A DNA stretch of 64,000 nt, from positions 124,001 to 188,000 of the forward strand of contig CAZPHC010000008.1 in the NCBI GenBank assembly GCA_964586155.1, read 5' to 3'. The notes under the pieces are model-generated. The model was not told where the DNA came from, searched no databases, and saw only the letters and a list, made by a program, of their open reading frames with translations. Positions 51,487-59,557 of the stretch are shown in pieces; the first letter of the stretch is position 1; the number at the start of each line of letters is the position of its first letter. This DNA is from SXNM01 sp964586155 (lineage in GTDB: Bacteria; Myxococcota_A; UBA9042). A program made the position numbers and the translations under genes.

Positions 51487-52599
51487 ATGGCGACCGCGAA
51501 GAAGAGGCCCGCGTCCGGTGGGCCCCGGCAGTACCGCATCCTCTCGTTCGACGGCGGGCCTTCGACCGTGGACTACCTGCGCCAGCTGCGGGTGATCGAG
51601 CACGAGCGGCCCGGATTCCTCGACCGCGTCGACATGTTCGCCGGCACCTCGGACGGCGCCTGGGCGGCGCTGCACATGGCGACGCGCGCGCCGGGCACGC
51701 TCGGCATCGACGCCATCGACCAGGCGATCCTGTTCAACGAACAGATCGTCAACTCGCTGAGCATGGGGCCGCTGGGGCTGATGCGGCTGGCGAGCGGGCT
51801 CACGTCGGCGATCGACAACCGCAAGCTGCTGCGCAACCTCGAGCGCGCCTACGGCAACGGCCCGGACGGCAAGCCGATCACCATGCGCGACGTGCACCGT
51901 GACGTCTGCGCCGTGACCTTCCACCTCGGCCAGCAGCCGGCGAAACCCGGCGCGCGCTTCTATCACAACCTGGCGCGGACGATGAAGGATCTGCCGGACG
52001 GCGGCAGCCATCTGCCCTTCGAGGACCTCGACACGCCGGTGGCCGAGGTCGCGCTTCGCAGCGGCTCGTTCCCGATGCTCATGCCGATCCGCGCCGGCTT
52101 CGCCGACGGTGGCTTGTTCGCCAACAACCCGGCGATGAGCGCGTTGACGCAGGCGATGGAGTTCCGACGGCTGCTCGGCTTCCACGGCATCGACGAGGTG
52201 ACGCTGCTGTCGTGCGGTGCCGACGACGCCGTGCTCGGCGGCGATTGGTTGCAGCGGCGCATCCGCAACGCCAAGGACGCGGATTGGGGCTGGGGCTCGT
52301 GGCTGCTGCTGCCGTGGGCGCCCCTGGTGCTGGTCGACGCCGTCGTCACCGCGTCCGGCCGTGGCGTGTCGTACCAATGCCGGCAGCTACTCGAGGACCG
52401 CTTCTTGCGCCTCGGCACGGACATGGGCGTCACGTTCGGCCAGCAGGTGCTGCGCCTGATCGAGGGCCGCACGCGCAAGCTCTATCGCGAGGCGGACGAG
52501 CACGTGCGCCGATGGGCCGAGGGCGCCGACGGGCTGGCCTTCTACCCCTCGCTCCAGCACACGCTGCGCTGGGTCGATCGCGTCTGGATGAAGGATTGA
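51487..52599 (+). CDS. Patatin-like phospholipase domain protein
   Basis: 370 residues. The patatin dyad is present: nucleophile S55 in MFAGTSDGAW and D208 in GFADGGLFANNP. The oxyanion loop, normally DGGGxR, reads FDGGPSTVDYLR, lacking the usual Gly-x-Arg, so activity may be altered. Other family features (SGSFPMLMP before the aspartate motif) fit lipid acyl hydrolases. No signal peptide is seen. ATG 51487 is the only Met before the domain; its upstream GGAG is only one base away, so initiation may be weak. It is divergent from the acidic exported protein and converges with the AGMO-like gene after four bases. Confidence 0.83.
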   Translation: MATAKKRPASGGPRQYRILSFDGGPSTVDYLRQLRVIEHERPGFLDRVDMFAGTSDGAWAALHMATRAPGTLGIDAIDQAILFNEQIVNSLSMGPLGLMRLASGLTSAIDNRKLLRNLERAYGNGPDGKPITMRDVHRDVCAVTFHLGQQPAKPGARFYHNLARTMKDLPDGGSHLPFEDLDTPVAEVALRSGSFPMLMPIRAGFADGGLFANNPAMSALTQAMEFRRLLGFHGIDEVTLLSCGADDAVLGGDWLQRRIRNAKDADWGWGSWLLLPWAPLVLVDAVVTASGRGVSYQCRQLLEDRFLRLGTDMGVTFGQQVLRLIEGRTRKLYREADEHVRRWAEGADGLAFYPSLQHTLRWVDRVWMKD

Positions 52600-52603
52600 C
52601 GGC

Positions 52604-53872
52604 TCAAGCCGCCGCGGACACCCCGGCCGCCCCGTCGGCGCGCCGCAGCCAGGTCAGCCAGGCCGCCGAGATCACGACCCAGCCGGCCACCGCCCACGCC
52701 GCCGTCGTCGACCACGCTGGCGCGTCGGCGGGCAGCGCATAGGCCCCGGTCGCGACGGCCACCGCCGCCGCCAGCCAGCCGAGGTGGCGCAGCGCCTCGA
52801 AGCCGCCGATCCACGGGCGGCGCTCGAACAAGCCGCCCCAGCCCACCAGGGTCGCCAGGACGCAGGCCGACGCCACCAGCAGCGCTGCGAACGAGAGGCT
52901 GCTGGCCGCGAGCATCATGGTCGCGGTGCCCGTGCCGATGACGACGAACCACGCCATCGTCCACGCAGGCAGCCCCGGCACCGGCTGCGGGTCGTACTTC
53001 TCGAAGTGGGCGCGGTCGACCTCGGGGGCCTGCTTCGGGCCGCCGAGCGACGCGGGGCGCCACGCCGGGCCGCGCAGCCAGATGCCGATCGCGTCGCGCA
53101 GCGTGTCGGCCTGCCTCGAGAGCTTCGCCAACTCCACGAAGTGCACGAAGTTCGCCCACAGCGGGTTGTACGAGCGAAGGGGCGTGACCAGGCCGTAGAC
53201 GACCGGCTCGCCCTCGGGCTCGAAGGTGCCGAAGAGCTTGTCCCAGACGATGAAGACGCCGGCATGGTTGCGGTCGAGGTAGCGCGGGTTGATGCCGTGG
53301 TGCACGCGGTGGTGCGAGGCCGTGTTCATCACCGCCTCGATCGGCGCCGGCAGCCGCCGCACCAGCTCGGTGTGGATCCAGAACTGGTACAGCGTGTTGA
53401 GCGCCTGGCACGTCGCGAACACCAGCGGTGGCACGCCGAGCAGCGCCAGCGGCAGGTAGAACGGCAACGATGTCAGGCCGCTGAACAACGCCTGGCGCAG
53501 CGCGACCGAGAGGTTGTAGTCCTCGGATTGGTGGTGCACCGCGTGCACGGCCCAGAGCAGGCTGCTGCCGTGGCTGGCGCGATGCCACCAGTAGTAGAGC
53601 ACGTCGACGCCGACGAAGGCGCCGATCCAGGTCGCGGCGCTGTCGCTCGGCAGCTGCCACGGCGCCGCGGCGGTGAAGACGGCGGTGTAGACGCCGACCA
53701 GCAGCACGGTGTCGAAGAGGTGGAAGATGCGCGACGCGATGCCACACGCGAGGTCGGTCATCGCGTCGGCGAAGCGGGCCACGCGGACGCCGCGGACCTT
53801 GGCCACCGCGAGCTCGATCAAGATCAGCACGACGAACATCGGGATGGCGTAGGCGACCAACCGCGCTTCCAT
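52604..53872 (-). CDS. Fatty acid hydroxylase superfamily protein, alkylglycerol monooxygenase-like
   Basis: 422 residues with several membrane helices and the histidine boxes of the fatty acid hydroxylase superfamily: WWHRASHG (H97, H101), HAVHHQSEDYNL (H110, H113, H114) and SHHRVHHG (H187, H188, H191, H192). Around them, NTLYQFWIHTEL and WDKLFGTFEPE closely follow the pattern of alkylglycerol monooxygenase (TMEM195), a di-iron, tetrahydrobiopterin-dependent enzyme that cleaves ether lipids. Sterol desaturase-type alternatives are possible, but the flanking motifs favour the AGMO branch. The C-terminal third is a set of helices without known motif. GGAGG lies four bases before ATG 53872. A cofactor-supply gene is not seen here. 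Confidence 0.87.
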   Translation of the reverse strand: MEARLVAYAIPMFVVLILIELAVAKVRGVRVARFADAMTDLACGIASRIFHLFDTVLLVGVYTAVFTAAAPWQLPSDSAATWIGAFVGVDVLYYWWHRASHGSSLLWAVHAVHHQSEDYNLSVALRQALFSGLTSLPFYLPLALLGVPPLVFATCQALNTLYQFWIHTELVRRLPAPIEAVMNTASHHRVHHGINPRYLDRNHAGVFIVWDKLFGTFEPEGEPVVYGLVTPLRSYNPLWANFVHFVELAKLSRQADTLRDAIGIWLRGPAWRPASLGGPKQAPEVDRAHFEKYDPQPVPGLPAWTMAWFVVIGTGTATMMLAASSLSFAALLVASACVLATLVGWGGLFERRPWIGGFEALRHLGWLAAAVAVATGAYALPADAPAWSTTAAWAVAGWVVISAAWLTWLRRADGAAGVSAAA

Positions 53873-53927
53873 GCGTCCTCCGTGTCGATTCGGCTCCCGG
53901 CGTCCGCGTCGGACCGCTGCGGGCCCC

Positions 53928-53972
53928 CCGGTGCAGGGTGCCGGTGCAGGGTGCCCGGTGCAGGGTGCCGGT
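53928..53972. repeat. Three tandem CCGGTGCAGGGTG units
   Basis: Near-perfect 13-base units start at 53928, 53941 and 53955, in the divergent gap between the AGMO-like and glycosyltransferase genes. They share only GGTGC(C) with the RAYT family, so a relation is uncertain. The rest of this 210 bp gap has no clear promoter. Confidence 0.7.
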
Positions 53973-54082
53973 CGACGCCGCAGATGTCGAACGTCCTCGG
54001 TTCGCGGGGCCGTGTGCGCGCGACGTCAGAGGCTTGCCGGTGCGGCTTGCCGGTGCCGTGCCGAGCCCGCAAGATCGCGCCG

Positions 54083-55282
54083 ATGAACGTCCTGCCGCCA
54101 GCGTCGCGTCCCCGGCCCGTGCTGCACCTGACGCGCGACCTGCCGCCGTTGGCCCAGGGCGGCGTCTCGATCGCCGTCGGCGGCCTGCGCGCCGCGCTCG
54201 CCGCGAGGGGCACGCCCCAGGCCGTGGTCTCGTTCGACGCCTGGCGCCCGTTGAAGGCCGGGGCGGCGGCGCAGGCTCCAGCCCCCGCCACGGTCGAGGG
54301 CGACGCGCTCGGCCCGGTCTGGCGGCTGTCGCGGCCGGAGCAGCTGGCGTCGGCGCTCGCCGAAGCGTGTGCCTGGCTCGCCGACCACGACGCCGCGACG
54401 CTGCTCTGCCACGCCGACCTGCTCTTCCCGGTGGCGACGCAGCTGCGTGACGCCTGCATCGCCGCCGGCCAGCCGCCGCCGCGGCGGGTGCTCGTCGCCC
54501 ATGTCGTGCAGCGGGCGCAGCGGCTGGTGCACGGCCTCGACGCGCCGACCGCCAGCGAGCAGGCCCAGCACAACGCCCTGCTGGCGGCCGACCTCACGAT
54601 CGCGCCGTCGCCTTGGGCCGCGCGGCAGCTGTCGGCCGTGGCGCCCGCGGCCGCGCTCGCGGTGGCGGCGATCCCGATCGCCGTGCCTTCGCAACTGGTC
54701 GAGACGTGGGCGGCGGCGCGCCCGCCGTCGAGCCAGGGCCTGCACCTCGTCTACCTCGGCCGCTTCGACGCGATCAAAGGCTTCGACGTGCTGCTGGCGG
54801 CGCTGCCGGCGGTGCTGGCCGCGCTGCCGGAGCTGCGGGTGACGCTCGCGGGCGGTCTGCCGCTGGCGCAGAAGGGCGAGTCGCGCTGGCACAAGCGCAT
54901 CGAGGCCGCCCTGGGCGGCGTCGACGAGTGGCGGGCGCGCGTCGATCTGCCCGGATTCCTCGACCACACGGCGGCCCTGCGGTTGCTCGCGACCGCCGAC
55001 GTCGTGGTCGTGCCGAGCCGGATCGAGACCTTCGGTCAGGTCGTGACCGAGGCGATGGCGCTGGGGCGCTGCGTGGTGGCGGCCGACGGCGGTGCACTCG
55101 GCGAACGCCTGCGGACCGAGATCGACGCCCTGGTCGTGCCGGCCGGCGACGCGCTGGCCCTCGACGCCGCGCTGCAGCGGGCGCTCGGCGACGCCGACCT
55201 GCGGGCACGCCTCGGGGACGCTGCCCGGCTGGCGCAGCGAGCGCAGCCCGACGCGATCGGCGCCTGGTTGCAGCTGCTGTAA
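54083..55282 (+). CDS. GT4-type (GT-B fold) glycosyltransferase
   Basis: 399 residues. The N-terminal half begins VLHLTRDLPPLAQGGVSIAVGGL, as in GT4 enzymes. The C-terminal half holds LHLVYLGRFDAIKGFDVLLAALP, VDLPGFLDHTAALRLLATADVVV and the nucleotide-sugar motif VPSRIETFGQVVTEAMALG (E...GxxxxEA). Acceptor and sugar are unknown; surface polysaccharide or lipid glycosylation is usual. ATG 54083 follows AAGATCG with no clear ribosome-binding site. The gene is alone in its orientation apart from the small Cys protein 113 bp downstream. Confidence 0.88.
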   Translation: MNVLPPASRPRPVLHLTRDLPPLAQGGVSIAVGGLRAALAARGTPQAVVSFDAWRPLKAGAAAQAPAPATVEGDALGPVWRLSRPEQLASALAEACAWLADHDAATLLCHADLLFPVATQLRDACIAAGQPPPRRVLVAHVVQRAQRLVHGLDAPTASEQAQHNALLAADLTIAPSPWAARQLSAVAPAAALAVAAIPIAVPSQLVETWAAARPPSSQGLHLVYLGRFDAIKGFDVLLAALPAVLAALPELRVTLAGGLPLAQKGESRWHKRIEAALGGVDEWRARVDLPGFLDHTAALRLLATADVVVVPSRIETFGQVVTEAMALGRCVVAADGGALGERLRTEIDALVVPAGDALALDAALQRALGDADLRARLGDAARLAQRAQPDAIGAWLQLL

Positions 55283-55395
55283 CACCCGTCGTCGTCGCTG
55301 CCTCCTTGGTGCTGAGCGGGCACCATGACGCCGCCCGCAGCACGACCCGTGAGCGGGCGCGTCCACGCCGCCCGCAGCACCAGGAAGGAGTCGCC

Positions 55396-55593
55396 ATGTG
55401 TTCTCGAGTCACCTGTGATCAATGCGGAAAGCCAACCTGGCGCGGCTGTGGCGCCCACGTCGAGGCCGTGCTCGGCGACGTGCCGCACGACAAGCGCTGC
55501 CAATGCCGCGCGGCCGCCGCGCCGCGTGCGCCCGCCTCTGCGTCGAGCGGCTCGCTCTGGGGCATGCTGCGCAAGCCGCCGGGCAGCAAGTAG
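55396..55593 (+). CDS. Small Cys-rich protein, possible zinc binder
   Basis: 65 residues: MCSRVTCDQCGKPTWRGCG at the start and a later RCQC, six cysteines (2, 7, 10, 18, 35, 37) with a histidine at 21 and another near 31. The pattern Cx2C...GCGxHVE...C-x-C matches a widespread family of tiny uncharacterised bacterial proteins, probably zinc-binding. AAGGAG five bases before ATG 55396 supports translation. Cytosolic. Function unknown. Confidence 0.8.
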   Translation: MCSRVTCDQCGKPTWRGCGAHVEAVLGDVPHDKRCQCRAAAAPRAPASASSGSLWGMLRKPPGSK

Positions 55594-55656
55594 CTGCAGC
55601 GTCTGCGCTTCTTGACGGTCGAGGCTAGCGGCCGGTGTTCGCTTGATGTGGCTCGA

Positions 55657-55775
55657 GGAGGGGGAAGGTCGGCGAGAACCACGTTTCTCGCGACCTGGGG
55701 GCGCCCAGCCCCCCAGAAACGGAGGGGGAAGGTCGGCGAGAACCACGTTTCTCGCGACCTGGGGGCGCCCAGCCC
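55657..55775. repeat. 64-bp double-hairpin tandem repeat running into the assembly gap
   Basis: One full unit (55657-55720) and most of a second (from 55721) before the gap; bases just after it (CCCAGAAAC) match the unit's end. Each unit has a stem GGTCG(G)CGAGAA / TTCTCGCGACC with loop CCACGT, then a second G-run/C-run hairpin (GGGGGCGCCCAGCCCCC). Number of units unknown. It lies between convergent genes (55594-55883 has no gene). Confidence 0.85.
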
Positions 55776-55875
55776 NNNNNNNNNNNNNNNNNNNNNNNNN
55801 NNNNNNNNNNNNNNNNNNNNNNNNNNNNNNNNNNNNNNNNNNNNNNNNNNNNNNNNNNNNNNNNNNNNNNNNNNN
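55776..55875. other. Assembly gap of 100 N
   Basis: Exactly 100 ambiguous bases, the conventional scaffold gap size, inside the tandem repeat. The true length is unknown; the repeat very likely caused the break. Confidence 0.98.
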
Positions 55876-55883
55876 CCCAGAAA

Positions 55884-57242
55884 CTAGGGGCGGGCGCCGG
55901 CCGCTGCCACATCCGCGATGTGGCCGAGCACGCGCAGGTGCACCTCGTGCACGATCGTCTCGGTCCAGGCCGCCCAATAGGGCTCGGGCGCCATCGCCAC
56001 GCTGTACCAGGTGCGGCCGACCAGGCGCGTCCGGCCGCCGGGCAGCGGTTCGAGCACGAACTCGCCGCGGTGGCTGCGCAGGGTGCCGTCCTCGAGGTGC
56101 GGCGCGAACACGCTGGGCCACGGCGACATCTCGCGCATCGGCTCGGGCTGCTCGGTGACGTCGAAGGCCAGGTGGCGCGGCGGGTCCCAGGTCGTCACCG
56201 GCTCGACGAAGGCGCCGGTGGTGAACTCGCAGTGGCGCACCGCGCCGACGCCGCGGCCTTCGATGCGGGCGCGGATCGGCTTGGCCACACCGGCGTCGAA
56301 GAGCCAATGCGTCGGTCGTGACGCCGGGATCTCGGGGAAGCCGATGACGACGTCCCAGACCGCCTCGGGGGCGGCGTCGATCTCGACGCTCGACGTGACG
56401 ACGCGCTCGACCCTGGCGCCGGGATCAGCCGCGACCAGCACCGGCAACAGCAGCATCGGCGCGCCGAGGCCCTGCTTCCAGGTCGTGCGCGGCAGGCTGG
56501 CGACGGCGCGGCCCAGCAGGCCACCGAGGCCACCGGCGGCGCAGGCCACCGGCAGCGCCATCATCAGGCAGATCACGCCTTCGAGGGCAAAGAGCAGCAG
56601 CAGGCCCGCCGCGACGACCTGGGTCGTGACGCCGACCGCGAACGCATAGCCCGCCGAGCGCTCCTGGCCGCGGCAGTAGGAGTAGCCGGCCAGCGCGCCC
56701 GAGAGCAGCGGCGCGCCGAGGAACACGCTGGCGCCGTAGGTGCTGCCGACGAGGATGGCGAACAAGGCGACTGGCACCAGGTAGGCCGCGCCGACGAACA
56801 CGCCGATGAGCGCCGACCACAGCGGTCGATCGCCGTCCTGGCTGGCCGCGGGCAGCTCCCCCGCCGGCTTGCCCGGCAGCGCCGCCAGCACGGCCATCAC
56901 CAGGTAGTTGAGGAACGGCAGCAGAAAGCCCAGGCCGACCCAGCCGGGCAGGCCGGCGTCGCGGGCCCGGCGCACGCTCATCGTCACGCCGATCCAGGCA
57001 AAGGGCAGCGTCCACAGGGCCATGCCGGCGACGAGCGCGTCCGACGGCGCCTCGCCCAGCAGCTGCAGGCGCATCGACATCAAGGGCGCCAGGTAGACCA
57101 GCGGCGAGGGCCACGCGCCCGTCAGGTAGAGGGCGACCCCGCCTTCGACCGCGTATTTCAGGGCCATCAGCGCGATGCCGAGGGTCAGGTAGCGCCGCCG
57201 GTCGACCGGCGTGCGTGAGGTGACGACGTCGGTCCAGGCCAT
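55884..57242 (-). CDS. DUF805-type membrane protein with C-terminal SRPBCC domain
   Basis: 452 residues. The N-terminal 130 residues have the DUF805-like pattern (TMSVRRARDAGLPGWVGLG, then FLNYLVMAVLAALPG), followed by five or six more helices to about 285. The C-terminal 160 residues form a soluble SRPBCC/polyketide-cyclase-like domain: VTSSVEIDAAPEAVWDVVIG, then THWLFDAGVAKPIRA and HRGEFVLEPLPGGRTRLVG. A lipid- or hydrophobic-ligand-binding domain attached to a membrane part is inferred. AGGAG precedes ATG 57242 by seven bases. The M23 peptidase gene ends 39 bp upstream on the same strand. Confidence 0.8.
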   Translation of the reverse strand: MAWTDVVTSRTPVDRRRYLTLGIALMALKYAVEGGVALYLTGAWPSPLVYLAPLMSMRLQLLGEAPSDALVAGMALWTLPFAWIGVTMSVRRARDAGLPGWVGLGFLLPFLNYLVMAVLAALPGKPAGELPAASQDGDRPLWSALIGVFVGAAYLVPVALFAILVGSTYGASVFLGAPLLSGALAGYSYCRGQERSAGYAFAVGVTTQVVAAGLLLLFALEGVICLMMALPVACAAGGLGGLLGRAVASLPRTTWKQGLGAPMLLLPVLVAADPGARVERVVTSSVEIDAAPEAVWDVVIGFPEIPASRPTHWLFDAGVAKPIRARIEGRGVGAVRHCEFTTGAFVEPVTTWDPPRHLAFDVTEQPEPMREMSPWPSVFAPHLEDGTLRSHRGEFVLEPLPGGRTRLVGRTWYSVAMAPEPYWAAWTETIVHEVHLRVLGHIADVAAAGARP

Positions 57243-57281
57243 GCGGCGACTCCTGTGTGCACCGCGTCGGCGCCGCGCGGC

Positions 57282-58319
57282 CTACTTCTCGGCGAGCTGG
57301 GTGCCGGCGAGCCGGGTCTTGAGGCCAGCGACCGTGCGCTGCAGCTGGGCCAGGGCGGCACCCTCGAGCTTGCGCCGCTCGGTGCCGTGGTAGTCGATGG
57401 GGTCGATGACCTTGCCGTTCTGCTCGAGCTGGTAGTGCAGGTGCGGCGCGGTCGAGTGGCCGGTGTTACCGCTCTCGGCCACGACCTGGCCCTTGGTCAC
57501 GCTGTCGCCTTCCTTGACCAGGTTCTTCGACAGGTGCAGCAGCTTGACCATCGTGCCGTCGGTCAGGCGCAGCTCGACGCAGTTGCCGTTGGCCTTCCAG
57601 TTCCAGTTGACGCGGGTGACGACGCCGTCGCGCGGGCTGGTGATCGGCGTGCCCTCGGGCGCCTTGAAGTCGATGCCGCCGTGGGTCGGGCGGTCCTTGA
57701 GCAGGCTGGTGATCTGCTCGTACGTCGCGATCGGGCCGCCGATCAGGCGCTTGGGCACCTCGACGCCCTCGGCCGTCCAGTAGCTCGCCCAGGTGTCGCC
57801 GGGGGCCTGGAAGCGGTAGGCCACGAGGTCCTCGCCGGTCTTGGCCTGGTGCAGCGAGGCGGCGTCGATGATCGGCAGGCCAGCCTCGTCCCAGGTCCAG
57901 ACCGCGGCGATCTCGTCGCCGGCCTGCAGATCGCGGCGCAGGTCGACGTCCCAGACGAACAGGCGCGCCCAGGCCGCCGAGACGCGGTCGCCGTCCTCCT
58001 GGCCCAGCGCCTTGCCGAACGTCGCCGCCGGCGAGCCGCGCAGGCGCGCGCGCACCGCCTCCATCGCCGCGTCCGCGTCGGCTTGGGCCTTGCTGGTCGG
58101 CTTCTCGACATCCGTGTCCGCTGCGACCTCGGCCTCGGCCTCGGTGCCCACAGGGCGGATCGCCGCTGGCGGAGCTTCGGCGGCACCCTGCTTGGCGGCG
58201 TCGATGATCGCGTTCCCCGCCTCAGTCACCGACGGCGCCGACGGCCCGCGGAAGCCGTGCGCGACCAGGGACACCATGAGCAAGGACCAGGGAAGCAGGG
58301 GGTTGCGCAGCAGGTTCAT
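57282..58319 (-). CDS. M23 (LytM-type) peptidase
   Basis: 345 residues. A short hydrophobic N-terminus (LLPWSLLMVSLVAHGF) is a signal or anchor, followed by an Ala/Glu/Asp-rich linker and a roughly 90-residue domain (VWDVDLRRDLQAGDEIAAVW) seen in M23 proteins. The catalytic domain (about 215-325) has THGGIDFKAPEGTPI and HSTAPHLHYQLEQNG, giving the H, D and HxH zinc ligands. Such enzymes cleave peptidoglycan cross-links or act as amidase activators; with the full ligand set it is likely active in the periplasm. GAGG lies seven bases before ATG 58319. Confidence 0.92.
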   Translation of the reverse strand: MNLLRNPLLPWSLLMVSLVAHGFRGPSAPSVTEAGNAIIDAAKQGAAEAPPAAIRPVGTEAEAEVAADTDVEKPTSKAQADADAAMEAVRARLRGSPAATFGKALGQEDGDRVSAAWARLFVWDVDLRRDLQAGDEIAAVWTWDEAGLPIIDAASLHQAKTGEDLVAYRFQAPGDTWASYWTAEGVEVPKRLIGGPIATYEQITSLLKDRPTHGGIDFKAPEGTPITSPRDGVVTRVNWNWKANGNCVELRLTDGTMVKLLHLSKNLVKEGDSVTKGQVVAESGNTGHSTAPHLHYQLEQNGKVIDPIDYHGTERRKLEGAALAQLQRTVAGLKTRLAGTQLAEK

Positions 58320-58363
58320 CGGGCGACCTCGACGTGTGGGACCGGTGGAATCCGGTGCTCCCC

Positions 58364-58391
58364 AACCTACGCTGGCCAGATCGGCGGGCAA
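58364..58391 (-). promoter_or_regulatory. Candidate promoter of the M23 peptidase gene
   Basis: On the minus strand TTGCCC (58386-58391) and TAGGTT (58364-58369, TAnnnT) are 16 bases apart, 45 bases before the start codon. Confidence 0.4.
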
Positions 58392-58492
58392 ATTTCCGGC
58401 ACAAGGCCACTTGTGTCACCGCCGCAAATGGTCGCGACGTGCCACGCAGTCGGTGGTTCGGATGTGGCCGGTGCCCTGCTTCGGCGCGGCCG

Positions 58493-59485
58493 TCACAGTC
58501 TTCGTGCCTCGCCTGCCGACATGACCGCAGAGCCTCGCGTCGGCGCGCTTGGTGGCAGCGCCAGGGAGGGCCAGAGGTGCCCAGGCAGCTTCTGCCCTGG
58601 CCGGATGGCGTTGGGCGGTGACGCGGCCGCGATTTTGGCTGCGGCCTCCCGCCAGATCGCTTCCAGCGTGCGTAGTTCCCGAATCGCCGTGCGCCGCAGC
58701 GACGCGTCGTTGGTCAGGACGGTCGGCGCGCGCCCGTGGCTACCCCGAAGGACGCGTGAGAACGGGTCGGCCGCCAGGATCGCCGCGACGCCCAGGACGG
58801 GACGCGGGTCTTTGGCCTGGGCCAGGTCGCGGTCGGCATGGATGTCCGCGACGAGCTGCTCGATGTGCGAGCGCCATTGGGTTGCGGGGGTGTCCGCGAA
58901 GCATGGCAGTGGCGACATCTGCAGCTCGTAGACCGTGTCGAACTGGCCTGGGATCTCGACGTAGCCCTTGCGGCGTCTGGCGTTGCTCATCGCCGAGTAG
59001 TCGGTCCAGACGCCCTTGAGCGGCGTCCCGTCTCGCAGCCATGCGTTCGACGAGGCACCGGGCCACTGGCCCATGCGCTCGACCAGGCCCTCCTTGACGC
59101 CGTGGGCCATGAGGTACTTCAGGCGCCACAGCTGGACGGTACGGTCGCCAACGACCGGGATGGCACGGAATCGGCGCTCCCAGAATGCGCCTGTCCGGCC
59201 GAGCAGCTTGTTGACCCTGGTCGCGATGTTGCCGTTGACGAAGCGCTGGAAGTTGCTGAGGCATTGGCTGTCGTCGACCGAGACGAGCATGTGGTAGTGG
59301 CTCGAGAGGACCGCCAGGGCGTGCAGGCGGACGCCGATGCCGTCCTTGCCGTGCTGGCAGCGGCCGATGACGCCGAGGACCAGTTCGTTGAGCGTCTGGC
59401 CCGGCTTGAGCAGCAGGTGCTGTCCGGTGACGCGGATGGAGACTTCGTACAGACCGCCTGGGAGCGATCGACGTAGCGGACGCAT
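58493..59485 (-). CDS. REP-associated tyrosine transposase (RAYT, Y1/IS200-like)
   Basis: 330 residues. The Y1 HUH-type nuclease signature is present: the HxH metal site in VLSSHYHMLVSV (H63, H65) and the catalytic tyrosine Y124 in LKYLMAHGVKEGLVE, with NGNIATRVNKLLGRTGAFWE between. The WPGASSNAW after the tyrosine helix is typical of RAYTs. The C-terminal 130 residues are an extra, uncharacterised part (AAILAADPFSRVLRGSHG may be helical DNA binding). RAYTs mobilise small palindromic REP elements and are usually single-copy housekeeping-like genes. AGGAGG lies five bases before ATG 59485. A dense array of palindromic repeats starts about 95 bp upstream of this start, in keeping with the family. 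Confidence 0.88.
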   Translation of the reverse strand: MRPLRRSLPGGLYEVSIRVTGQHLLLKPGQTLNELVLGVIGRCQHGKDGIGVRLHALAVLSSHYHMLVSVDDSQCLSNFQRFVNGNIATRVNKLLGRTGAFWERRFRAIPVVGDRTVQLWRLKYLMAHGVKEGLVERMGQWPGASSNAWLRDGTPLKGVWTDYSAMSNARRRKGYVEIPGQFDTVYELQMSPLPCFADTPATQWRSHIEQLVADIHADRDLAQAKDPRPVLGVAAILAADPFSRVLRGSHGRAPTVLTNDASLRRTAIRELRTLEAIWREAAAKIAAASPPNAIRPGQKLPGHLWPSLALPPSAPTRGSAVMSAGEARRL

Positions 59486-59557
59486 GGGGACCTCCTCGCC
59501 AGGACGTGGCCGTGGCCCTGGTCCCTACAAGTTCGGCTCTGCGAGACATTCGGTTCG

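Noticed and set aside
53928..53972. Extra REP copies of the RAYT family
   Set aside because: The units share only a short GGTGC core and lack the palindrome; kept as a separate small repeat.
55657..55875. CRISPR array at the scaffold gap
   Set aside because: The whole 64-bp unit including the would-be spacer is repeated, so it is a tandem repeat.
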